From Cryobacterium zongtaii (lineage in GTDB: Bacteria; Actinomycetota; Actinomycetes; Actinomycetales; Microbacteriaceae): DNA of 64,000 nucleotides. Positions 1-8,075 of the stretch are shown one piece after another. The position numbers and the translations under genes were made by a program. Position 1 is the first letter of the stretch. Each line of letters opens with the position of its first letter. Location: contig NZ_PPXD01000026.1 of assembly GCF_002909375.1 (NCBI RefSeq), forward strand, positions 310,001 through 374,000, in the 5' to 3' direction. The notes below the pieces were generated by a model that was given only the letters and a program-made list of their open reading frames with translations, had not been told where the DNA came from and made no database searches.

Positions 1-580
1 CGTCGAGGCCGAGCCTGTCGGCGGCCTCGAGGAACGGGTCGGGCGCCGGCTTTCCCTTGACGGTGTCTTCGACGGTCACCACCGTGGCCGGGGCCGTGAA
101 TCCGGCGGATGCGAGACGGGTGTGGCACAGCTCCCGAGGACAGGACGTCACGATCGCTCGGCGTTCTTCGGGGATGACGGCCATCAGCTCAGCAGCTCCG
201 GGCAGGATGGTGATGTCGTCGGTGTCGCTGAGTTCGAGCTCATTGACCCGGGCGAACGACGTCTCGACCTGGTGAGCCGGGACCAGATCGGCGATCATTT
301 CGCGGCCCGGACGGCCATGCTGCACGCCGGCGAAGAGCGCACCAAGACCCATTTCGTCGGCCCACTGCTGCCAGGACCGGTTCACGGCCTTGGTCGAGTC
401 GACCAGGGTGCCGTCCATGTCGAAAAGTACGCCCTGAAAGACCCGTCCGAGCACGGCGTGCGCCTCACTCTCGGCAGCAGGCTCCGGAACCGCCTGCAAA
501 ATGCTCTGGAGATCGGCCTCGATATCAGCGCCGGCCATCCTTTCGCCGATGGTGCCGGCCGAGTTTTCGGAGGTCGTCAT
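1..580 (-). CDS. HAD-family phosphatase, 3' end cut by window edge
   Basis: Read on the minus strand, the translation contains the HAD motif I segment GVLFDMDGTLVDST with nucleophile Asp54 and Asp56, a motif II-like VTSCPREL, and the motif III segment KGKPAPDPFLEAADRLG. This pattern is typical of the beta-phosphoglucomutase/sugar-phosphatase subgroup, which hydrolyses small phosphorylated metabolites with Mg2+ in the cytoplasm; the substrate cannot be read. The C-terminus, including motif IV, lies outside the window. The ATG at 580 gives an unusually long lead of about 47 residues before motif I. An in-frame GTG at 454, preceded by GAGG, would give a more normal N-terminus, so the start is uncertain. 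No partner gene is visible. Confidence 0.85.
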   Translation of the reverse strand, partial: MTTSENSAGTIGERMAGADIEADLQSILQAVPEPAAESEAHAVLGRVFQGVLFDMDGTLVDSTKAVNRSWQQWADEMGLGALFAGVQHGRPGREMIADLVPAHQVETSFARVNELELSDTDDITILPGAAELMAVIPEERRAIVTSCPRELCHTRLASAGFTAPATVVTVEDTVKGKPAPDPFLEAADRLGLD

Positions 581-714
581 GGTGATTCCATTTTCCGAAG
601 CACCTTCGTGGTCACAGTCATGCTTCTCCTTCGACCCTAACGAAGGCCGGTTGGCGGGCGGTAATTGCACGCGTGCCGACAGGCTCACGCGACCGGCGGA
701 CCCTCGGGCGGTGG

Positions 715-2502
715 CTACTCGTCCTGTCGTCGGGTCTTCGGGTCGTGGGCGCGGTGTTGGGGTGGTTTTCGCCAGGTGGCGGTGGGGTCGATCCAGCGTG
801 GGGCTTTGACTTCGGGCATGCCCAGGACCATGCGGATGTGCCATCCGGAGGTGTCGATGTTGTGGTGGTGATACCAACACAGCAAAACCCCGTTCGAGAC
901 GTTGGTGGGGCCGCCGTTTTGCCACGGTGTCACGTGGTGGACTTCGGTCCATTGCGGTGGGCAGGTGCAGCCCGGGATGATGCAGCCGCCGTCTCGGGCG
1001 GTGATCGCTTTGCGTTGCAGCGGGGTGAAGCAGCGGACTTTGTCGCCGAGGGCGAGGACGGCGCCGGTGCCGCCGAAGAAGATCGGCCGGAAGCCGCCGT
1101 TGTCGACCATCTGGTTGATCGTTTTCATCGAGACGGGGCCCTCGACGCCGTCGATCCAACCGACCCCGACCCCGTTGATCAGGTCGGTTGCGTTCACGTG
1201 CACCATCACCGTCGGCGGCATCCCGCCCATGGTCGGGGTGCGGGGGTCTTGGGCGACCTGGACGAGGATGCCGCGGAGAATATCGGCGCGTTTCTGACCG
1301 CCGTCGCGTTCATCGAGGATCTCGCCGGGAACGAGTTCGCCGGCCTCGATGCGCTTTTGTTCGTCCGCGGACGGGAACGCGGGTGCGCTGCGCGCGGACT
1401 GGAACGTGTTGAACAGGTTCTGCATGATGCCCTTGAGCTCCGGGGTCACCCCACCGCGCAGCGGGTGCAGGCCTTGGCTGAGTTTGCCGAACGAGAACGT
1501 GGATTTGGCTTCGAGGATCTCCGCGGTGGGCGCGGCACCGTCCGGGTTCAACACCGCCTGCCACGTCGCCGCCATCTCCCGAATCCGGTCCGCCGGGAAG
1601 GTGAACCCCGCCGACGCACCCAGACGCCGGACCGGCCCCGCGCAGACGGCGTCGTCGGCTGTGTCGCCGGGTCCGGGGGTGCGGGCGAACACGGACCCGG
1701 TCGCGGACTCCACCAGCGCGGCCTCACCACCGTCAACGTTGGCCTGGTCTGCGTCGAAGCGGCCGTGCACCTTGTAGTCGGCCAAACCCTTCACGATGTT
1801 CTCCGCCGCATCAAGACCGATCTCCCCGGCCGCCAAGGCTGCGGCCACGAACGGGAACTCGGGCTCCAGCACCAGGCCGCCCAACATCCGCGGTGCGACC
1901 TTCTCACCCAGGGCCACCCGCCGTTTCATCTCCGGACCCGACATGCCCGTCAACCGAATCAGCAAATCCGTGGGGTGCGAGGCGCCCAACCGCCACGCCA
2001 ACGACTCGGAACCCAACCCCGTACGAGACCGGTAACCCACCACGGTCGCCGTGGCCACCCGGGCCGCATCCACCGGCCGACCGGTCCGCTCGACCATCTG
2101 CGTCAACGCGACCACCTCCGGGTCACTCAACGCGTTCACGTCGATGGAGTCCATCACCGCCATCACCGTCCGCGCCGCGTCATCCAACGCCTGGAGCTTC
2201 TGACCGAAAGCGCCGGTATGCGCGCCCTGCACCCCGGGCAGCTCGGCCGGGTCTCTCCACTCAGGCCGTGGCTTAGAGCGGCCCCGACTGGCCCGGCCGG
2301 CCCGGCTCGAGCCCGTCGCGGGGCCGGCCGCAGTGTCGCCTGCAGCGGCGGCCTTCGTGTCGGAGGTGCCGCTCAAGCTGTGGGCATCCGGTGCCGTGAG
2401 GGGATCTGGACCGGACAGGCCGGTGTTCCAGTCGTGCAGGTTCGACCCGGTGGGAGTCGTTCCCGTCGGTGCGGTGGAGCCACTATCCAGCTCGTCGTCC
2501 AT
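715..2502 (-). CDS. DUF222 domain protein with C-terminal HNH endonuclease (13E12-repeat type)
   Basis: This 595-residue protein has an N-terminal disordered region rich in Gly, Thr and Ser, a central DUF222-like helical region, and a C-terminal HNH nuclease with the segments GGCIIPGCTCPP, TEVHHVTPW and CWYHHHNIDT. The His-His pair, the Asn of NGV and the last His are the expected metal and catalytic residues, and the paired cysteines probably bind a structural zinc. The family (Rv 13E12 repeat proteins) is present in many copies in actinobacterial genomes; its biological target is unknown and it is sometimes linked to mobile DNA. The ATG start is preceded by GGGGG. It diverges from the oligopeptidase gene across a 394-base gap that holds tandem repeats. 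Confidence 0.9.
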   Translation of the reverse strand: MDDELDSGSTAPTGTTPTGSNLHDWNTGLSGPDPLTAPDAHSLSGTSDTKAAAAGDTAAGPATGSSRAGRASRGRSKPRPEWRDPAELPGVQGAHTGAFGQKLQALDDAARTVMAVMDSIDVNALSDPEVVALTQMVERTGRPVDAARVATATVVGYRSRTGLGSESLAWRLGASHPTDLLIRLTGMSGPEMKRRVALGEKVAPRMLGGLVLEPEFPFVAAALAAGEIGLDAAENIVKGLADYKVHGRFDADQANVDGGEAALVESATGSVFARTPGPGDTADDAVCAGPVRRLGASAGFTFPADRIREMAATWQAVLNPDGAAPTAEILEAKSTFSFGKLSQGLHPLRGGVTPELKGIMQNLFNTFQSARSAPAFPSADEQKRIEAGELVPGEILDERDGGQKRADILRGILVQVAQDPRTPTMGGMPPTVMVHVNATDLINGVGVGWIDGVEGPVSMKTINQMVDNGGFRPIFFGGTGAVLALGDKVRCFTPLQRKAITARDGGCIIPGCTCPPQWTEVHHVTPWQNGGPTNVSNGVLLCWYHHHNIDTSGWHIRMVLGMPEVKAPRWIDPTATWRKPPQHRAHDPKTRRQDE

Positions 2503-2601
2503 ACCCCCATTCTCTCACGAATCGCACCTATATGCGAGGAAACGTCAGCAAATTCCGGAACGGATATCGAAAACATTTCCGCACTGCAGAGGATGACTCG
2601 C

Positions 2602-2765
2602 GGGGTCCCGACAGGCTCGACCGACGGGACGGGCGCGTTGCCGAGAACGGGTTGCGGGGTCTCGACGGGGTCGCCCGACGGGATGGGCGCCCTGTCGAGG
2701 ACGGGTTGCGAGGGTCTCGACAAGCTCGACCGACGGGATAGGCGCGTTGTCGGGGACGGGGTGCG
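2602..2765. repeat. Three imperfect 54-55 bp tandem repeats, 'TCGACAAGCTCGACC' type
   Basis: Units begin at 2602, 2656 and about 2710. Each reads roughly GGGTCTCGACAAGCTCGACC, then CGACGGGA, a GGCGCGTTG-like block and a GACGGGTTGC end. A degraded fourth part (CCAGCACGGCGTCGA near 2780) follows. They fill most of the 394-base gap between the divergent DUF222-HNH and oligopeptidase genes (2503-2896); I see nothing else there apart from presumed promoters. The same 15-mer (2717-2731) recurs in reverse orientation inside the helicase gene at 13929-13943. Confidence 0.8.
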
Positions 2766-2896
2766 GGGCTGGTCCGACGAGGCCAGCACGGCGTCGAAGG
2801 CGGTTCAGGGCACCCCCCGAACAGCAATCCCGCGCGCGCGGCGGCTGCTGCGGAGTTCCACGGGACATGGTCGGACGAGATGGCTACGCTGAGTTC

Positions 2897-5095
2897 ATGA
2901 ACCTTCCTCCCGTCGCCGCCCGGAAGCCCACGCGGCGTATCCACCACAACGATGTGTTCGTCGACAATTACGAGTGGATGCGCGACAAGGACGCCCCGGA
3001 GGTCATCGCGCACCTCACTGCCGAGAACGCATACACGGATGCCCGCACCAGCCATCTTGAGCTGCTGCAGGAGCAGATCTTCGAAGAGATCAAGGACCGC
3101 ACCCAGGAGACCGACCTCAGCGTTCCGGTGCGCCGTGGGCAGTGGTGGCACTACACCCGCTCGGTGGAGGGACAGGAATACGGCATCCACTGCCGCGCGC
3201 CCATCTCGGGTCCGGATGACTGGACTCCCCCGGTCATCGAACCGGCGACCGGCACCGACTCGACCGGCACCGACTCGACCGGCGCACACGCGGGCGACAC
3301 CGCCCCCGGCCTGCCCGGCGAGCAGGTGCTGCTTGACGACAACGCCGAGGCCGCGGGCCACGACTTCTACTCCCTCGGCAGCTTCGACGTGAGCGACGAC
3401 GGCAGCACCCTGCTCTACGCCGTCGATATCGAGGGCGACGAGCGCTATACGGTGCGGATACGCACCATCGCCACGGGCGAGAACCTGGCCGACGAAATCC
3501 CGAACACCAGCGCCGGCGCGCTCTTCGACCCGAGCGGCCGATACGTGTTCTACACGACCGTCGATGACGCCTGGCGCCCCGATACGGTCTGGCGCCACGA
3601 GGTCGGCACCTCCGTCGAGGCTGACGTGACGGTGTTCACCGAGCCCGACGAGCGTTTCTGGGTGGGCGTCGGCCGTTCGCGCAGCAACCGATACCTCATG
3701 ATCGAGGCCGGCTCCAGCGTCACCAGCGAGACCTTCCTTCTTGACGCCGCCGACCCCACCGGCGAGTTCACGGTGGTCTGGCCGCGGCGCGACAACGTGG
3801 AGTACGACGTGGAGCACGCCGTCATCGACGGCGAAGACCGCCTGCTGATCGTGCACAACCACAACGCCGTGAACTTCGAGCTCGTCAGCGTGCCGGCCGC
3901 CGATCCGAAGGACCCGGGCCGGGTGGTGCTGCCGCACAGCGAGCGCATCCGCCTGGAAAGCGTCGACGCGTTCCGCGACTTCGTGGTGGTCGAATACCGC
4001 AAAGACGGCCTCACCCGGGTGGCCTACGCCACCAAACGCGGCGGCGGCCTCACCGAGATCACCTTTGACGAGGAACTCTTCTCGGTGGGCACCGGCGGCA
4101 ACCCCGAATGGAACCAGCCGACTATCCGTCTGGGCTACACAAGCTTTGTGACCCCTTCGACGGTCTACGACTACGTGGTCGCCACCGGCGAGCTGCGCCT
4201 GCTCAAGCAGCAGCCGGTGCTCGGCCACTACGACCCGACCCTGTTCGAACAGCGCCGCGAATGGGCCGTTGCCGCCGACGGCACCCGGGTACCCATCTCC
4301 ATCGTCTACCGTTCCGACCTCGTCGAGCCCGGCGTCCCGGCCCCCACCCTGCTCTACGGCTACGGCTCCTACGAGATCAGCATCGACCCGTCCTTCAGCA
4401 TCTCCAGGCTCAGCCTGCTTGACCGCGGCATGATCTTCGCGGTCGCCCACGTGCGCGGCGGCGGCGAGCTCGGCCGGCTCTGGTACGAAAACGGCAAGAC
4501 CCACCAGAAGCGCAACTCGTTCACCGACTTCGTCGCCTGCGCCGAGCACCTCATCGACTGCGGCTACACCTCGCCGGACAAGCTCGTCGCCGAGGGCCGC
4601 AGCGCCGGCGGACTACTGATGGGCGCCGTGGCGAACATGGCGCCGTCACTGTTCTCCGGCATCCTCGCCGGGGTGCCGTTCGTCGATCCGCTCACCTCGA
4701 TCCTCGACCCGAGCCTGCCGCTCACCGTGATCGAGTGGGACGAGTGGGGCGACCCGCTGCACGACGCCGAGGTGTACGCCTACATGAAGACCTACTCACC
4801 GCTGGAGAACGTGCACCAGACGCACTACCCGCGGATCCTCGCCGTCACCAGCCTCAACGACACCCGGGTGCTCTACGTGGAGCCGGCCAAGTGGGTGGCG
4901 AGACTCCGCGAGGTGGGGGCGGATGCGCTGCTGAAGACCGAGATGTCGGCCGGCCACGGCGGCGTCTCGGGTCGCTACGCCGGCTGGCGCGAGCGGGCCT
5001 TCGACTACGCCTGGCTGATTGACGCGGCCGGGGCGCATCCGTCTGGTGAGGGCGAATTCGCCTCCCTCAGCGGCGCAGACGGCGGTACTGCATAG
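2897..5095 (+). CDS. ptrB: Oligopeptidase B (S9A family, protease II)
   Basis: A 732-residue cytoplasmic serine peptidase of the prolyl-oligopeptidase family. It has the N-terminal beta-propeller start (THRIHHND-like, DNYEWMRDKDAPEV) and a C-terminal alpha/beta-hydrolase domain. The likely catalytic triad is Ser569 in GRSAGG, Asp655 in LNDTRV and His687 in AGHGG. The family cleaves short peptides after Arg or Lys. Length and motifs match the family. The ATG at 2897 begins MNLPPVAARKPTRR, where family similarity starts; longer in-frame starts would add a repeat-derived lead. A 15-bp exact tandem duplication at 3251-3280 inserts GTDSTGTDSTG in a propeller loop at about residue 119. It stands alone, divergent from the HNH gene. 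Confidence 0.93.
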   Translation: MNLPPVAARKPTRRIHHNDVFVDNYEWMRDKDAPEVIAHLTAENAYTDARTSHLELLQEQIFEEIKDRTQETDLSVPVRRGQWWHYTRSVEGQEYGIHCRAPISGPDDWTPPVIEPATGTDSTGTDSTGAHAGDTAPGLPGEQVLLDDNAEAAGHDFYSLGSFDVSDDGSTLLYAVDIEGDERYTVRIRTIATGENLADEIPNTSAGALFDPSGRYVFYTTVDDAWRPDTVWRHEVGTSVEADVTVFTEPDERFWVGVGRSRSNRYLMIEAGSSVTSETFLLDAADPTGEFTVVWPRRDNVEYDVEHAVIDGEDRLLIVHNHNAVNFELVSVPAADPKDPGRVVLPHSERIRLESVDAFRDFVVVEYRKDGLTRVAYATKRGGGLTEITFDEELFSVGTGGNPEWNQPTIRLGYTSFVTPSTVYDYVVATGELRLLKQQPVLGHYDPTLFEQRREWAVAADGTRVPISIVYRSDLVEPGVPAPTLLYGYGSYEISIDPSFSISRLSLLDRGMIFAVAHVRGGGELGRLWYENGKTHQKRNSFTDFVACAEHLIDCGYTSPDKLVAEGRSAGGLLMGAVANMAPSLFSGILAGVPFVDPLTSILDPSLPLTVIEWDEWGDPLHDAEVYAYMKTYSPLENVHQTHYPRILAVTSLNDTRVLYVEPAKWVARLREVGADALLKTEMSAGHGGVSGRYAGWRERAFDYAWLIDAAGAHPSGEGEFASLSGADGGTA

Positions 5096-5210
5096 CCTGC
5101 CGATGGCCGAATGGGGGGAACCTGGTCGGCGACGGTGTGTGACCCAGTAAAGTGAGCAGGTCGCGGCAGTGTGTCCGCAAGGTACTTGGTCTCGGAGGGG
5201 GGACTCGACA

Positions 5211-7505
5211 GTGACGTCTGTGTCGGCCATCCCGCGTCCTCGACCGCGGCTGTCGCGTGCCGATTACGTCGTGTTCGGTGGCATCGGCGTGGTGCTGCTC
5301 GTCAACCTCATCGGCTTGGTTTTCCACGGCGTCGGGTTCAACCCGCTCGTTGACGGCTGGTTGGCCGTGCTCAGCAACTGGGCAGCCGTGGTTCTGGTCT
5401 GGCTGGCCGTCAACCGGGTACGCCTCACCCGGCCCGACATCCTCCTCGCCGCGGCAGCGGTGACCGCACTGGCCGTGGGTGACACCGCGTACAGGCTGCT
5501 GCCCGACGATGCCGGCGCCGAACTCATACCCTCGCTCGCGGACACCTGCTATCTGATGTTCTACGTCTTCATGGTGGGCGTGCTCGCCGTGATCGCCCAC
5601 CGTGGGTTGCGTGCGCAGGGCTGGCCGGTGCTCCTTGACAGCGCCGTCGGCGCGTTGGGCGCCGCCTCGGTGCTCGCCGTGCTGCTCTCCCCCGCCCTGG
5701 AAACCGGCGGCCCGTTTTCGGTGACCGTCTTCCTCAGCATGGCGTTCCCGGTGCTGGACCTGCTGCTCATCGCGGCCCTCGCCGGCGTCGCTGCGATCCC
5801 GGGCCGGGTGTTAGGTCGCTCCGGGCTACTGCTGACCGCCGGTCTGCTGCTCTTCGCGGGGGCCGACACCGTCTACGCCGGGCAGGCGCAGGTCGAGTCG
5901 GTGCTCATCGGATCGGCCCTTACCGGCGTATGGGCGATCGGCTTCGCTCTCATCACAGCGTGGGTGCTCGCCGCGGTGCGCCGCCGTACCGTGCCGGAGC
6001 ACTCGTCGATCACCGCCGTCGCCGACGGCACCGTCTACACCGCCACCTCGGTGGCGGCCCCGATGTCGGCCACGGCCGCCGCCCTGACCGTGCTGCTGCT
6101 GGCCAGCCAGACCCACGTCTCGGTGCTGGCCGTCGGCCTCGCCGGCGGCACTCTGGCACTGGCTGCGATCCCGCTGGCCTTCAGGCAGCGCCAGCTGCAC
6201 TCGCTCTCGCGTACCGACGACCTGACCGGCCTGCCCAACCGCCGCGCCCTGGCGGTGGATGTCGCCGCCCGGCTGCGCGACATCGACGCCCGGCCGAGCG
6301 CCCTGCTGGTGCTGGACCTGGACAGGTTCAAGGAGGTGAACGACAGCCTCGGCCACGAAGCGGGCGACCAGCTGCTCGGCCGGATCGGCGCCCGGCTGTC
6401 CGACGCCCTCCAGGCCGGTGATCTGCTCGCCAGGCTCGGCGGCGACGAATTCGCTGTTCACCTGCACCACGCCGACCGCAAACGCGCCACGGCCATGGCT
6501 CGCCGGTTACGCCTGGTGACCGCACGGCCCATCGTCATCGGCGGCCTCAGCCTCGAGGTCGGGCTGAGCATCGGCATCGCTCTGGCACCTGAGCACGGTT
6601 CAGACCTGAGCGGGCTGATGCGCAAGGCCGACATGGCCATGTACACGGCGAAGTCCAGCCGGGTAGGCCAGCACGTCTACTCCCCCGGCGACGACAGCAA
6701 CGACGAGGCCCGCCTGCGCACCCTGCACGAACTGCGCATCGCGCTGGCCGAGAACCAGCTCGTGCTGCACTACCAACCCAAGGTGCACCTGGCCACCGAC
6801 ACCGTGCCGGGCGTCGAGGCACTGGTGCGCTGGAACCACCCCACGCGGGGACTGTTGTACCCCGCCGCGTTCCTGGATGTGGCCGAAAACGGTGGCCTGA
6901 TGCGCACCCTCACCCGGGTGGTCCTCGAACTCGCCCTCGACCAGGCCATGCTCTGGCAGGCCCAGGGGCGCACGGTGACAGTGGCCGTGAACCTGTCGTC
7001 GCGGTCGCTGGCCGACTACCAGCTCGCCGGGGTGGTCACCTCGATGCTCACCGACCGGGGGCTGCCCGGCTCCGCCCTCATGCTCGAGGTCACCGAGGAA
7101 TTCCTGCTGGTGGACCGCGACCGCGCCCGCAACATCCTGCTGCGCCTGCGGAACGCCGGCGTACTGATCGCCGTCGACGACTTCGGCACCGGCTACAGCT
7201 CGCTCGCCTACCTGCGGGACTTGCCGATCGACGAACTCAAGCTCGACCAGTCCTTCGTCATCCCGATGCTCGACGACGACAGGGCGTCGGCGTTGGTCGC
7301 ATCCTCGATCCACCTCGGCCACAGCCTGGGCATGCGCATCGTGGCCGAGGGCGTGGAGACCGCGGAGGTGCTCCAGCAACTGGAACGCTTCGGCTGTGAC
7401 GTGGCCCAGGGCTATCAGCTGTCCCGCCCGATTCCCGCGGCGGAGCTGGAACGCTGGCTCGACGCTCGCACGGCGCTGCCTGCCGGGATGCGGGCCATCC
7501 GGTAG
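5211..7505 (+). CDS. Membrane-bound GGDEF-EAL c-di-GMP turnover protein
   Basis: A 764-residue protein with about nine hydrophobic segments in residues 15-330, then a GGDEF domain (DDLTGLPNRR lead, intact GGDEF at 410-414) and an EAL domain (intact EAL at 536-538, later DDFGTGYSSL and AEGVET motifs). Both catalytic signatures are complete, so it could both make and degrade cyclic di-GMP, or use one domain as a regulator. The membrane part resembles no named sensor that I can identify. The start is taken as GTG 5211 because GGAGGGG lies nine bases upstream; an earlier in-frame GTG at 5169 has no such site. It is a monocistronic unit between the oligopeptidase and GyrI-like genes. Confidence 0.92.
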   Translation: MTSVSAIPRPRPRLSRADYVVFGGIGVVLLVNLIGLVFHGVGFNPLVDGWLAVLSNWAAVVLVWLAVNRVRLTRPDILLAAAAVTALAVGDTAYRLLPDDAGAELIPSLADTCYLMFYVFMVGVLAVIAHRGLRAQGWPVLLDSAVGALGAASVLAVLLSPALETGGPFSVTVFLSMAFPVLDLLLIAALAGVAAIPGRVLGRSGLLLTAGLLLFAGADTVYAGQAQVESVLIGSALTGVWAIGFALITAWVLAAVRRRTVPEHSSITAVADGTVYTATSVAAPMSATAAALTVLLLASQTHVSVLAVGLAGGTLALAAIPLAFRQRQLHSLSRTDDLTGLPNRRALAVDVAARLRDIDARPSALLVLDLDRFKEVNDSLGHEAGDQLLGRIGARLSDALQAGDLLARLGGDEFAVHLHHADRKRATAMARRLRLVTARPIVIGGLSLEVGLSIGIALAPEHGSDLSGLMRKADMAMYTAKSSRVGQHVYSPGDDSNDEARLRTLHELRIALAENQLVLHYQPKVHLATDTVPGVEALVRWNHPTRGLLYPAAFLDVAENGGLMRTLTRVVLELALDQAMLWQAQGRTVTVAVNLSSRSLADYQLAGVVTSMLTDRGLPGSALMLEVTEEFLLVDRDRARNILLRLRNAGVLIAVDDFGTGYSSLAYLRDLPIDELKLDQSFVIPMLDDDRASALVASSIHLGHSLGMRIVAEGVETAEVLQQLERFGCDVAQGYQLSRPIPAAELERWLDARTALPAGMRAIR

Positions 7506-7571
7506 CCGGCCGCTGCGGGTGTGCCCGGCGCGCGAGTGGGAATAGAGTGACCCCGAGCGAAGGAGCACACC

Positions 7572-8027
7572 ATGCAGATCGACAGGGTCGAACTGGAACC
7601 GCGCACCCTGCTGGGGGTACACGAGAACGTGAAGATGGCTGACCTCACCGAGTACTTCGGGCGGGCCTTCGAGGTGTCCGCCGCGGCCATGGCCGCCCAG
7701 GGGCTGACGCCCGCCGGGCCGCCGCTGGCGCTGTATCACGGCATGCCCACCGACACCGTCGACGTCACGGCGGGCTTCCCCATCGCCGGGCCCGCCCACG
7801 GCACGGCCGATGTCGTCGTGACCGAGCTGCCGGCCGGATCAGCCATCGCGAGCGTCTACACGGGGCCGTACGACGGGATGACCCGCACCTACGACGAGAT
7901 CGCCGCCTGGCTGCGGGAGCAGAACCTCACCCCCGGCATGGACATGTGGGAGGAATACCTCAGCGATCCCGAGACGAATCCCGACCCCGCGACCTGGCAG
8001 ACCCGGATCGTTTTTCCGCTGACCTGA
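7572..8027 (+). CDS. GyrI-like / AraC effector-binding domain protein
   Basis: A 151-residue stand-alone domain of the GyrI-like (AraC effector-binding) superfamily. It shows the alternating strand pattern, the conserved-type SVYTGPYDGM segment, and the acidic C-terminal stretch MWEEYLSDPETNPDPATWQTRIVFPL. Members bind small hydrophobic ligands, and some hydrolyse or sequester toxic compounds; the ligand here is unknown. There is no DNA-binding domain, so it is not itself a regulator of the AraC type. The ATG follows GAAGGAG at good spacing. It lies 66 bases after the c-di-GMP gene and 48 bases before the SNF2 gene, all in the same direction. Confidence 0.88.
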   Translation: MQIDRVELEPRTLLGVHENVKMADLTEYFGRAFEVSAAAMAAQGLTPAGPPLALYHGMPTDTVDVTAGFPIAGPAHGTADVVVTELPAGSAIASVYTGPYDGMTRTYDEIAAWLREQNLTPGMDMWEEYLSDPETNPDPATWQTRIVFPLT

Positions 8028-8075
8028 GCGGATGCCCCGGCCCGGCTGTCGGCGGGTGCGTGAGACCATTGAGCC

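Noticed and set aside
715..2502. HNH protein as part of an intein, group I intron or IS element
   Set aside because: It has a full DUF222 domain and its own start; no splice motifs, inverted ends or transposase were seen.
673..2892. Long plus-strand open frame opposite the DUF222-HNH gene
   Set aside because: It gives no recognisable protein, and its existence follows from the high GC content. The minus strand has clear HNH motifs.
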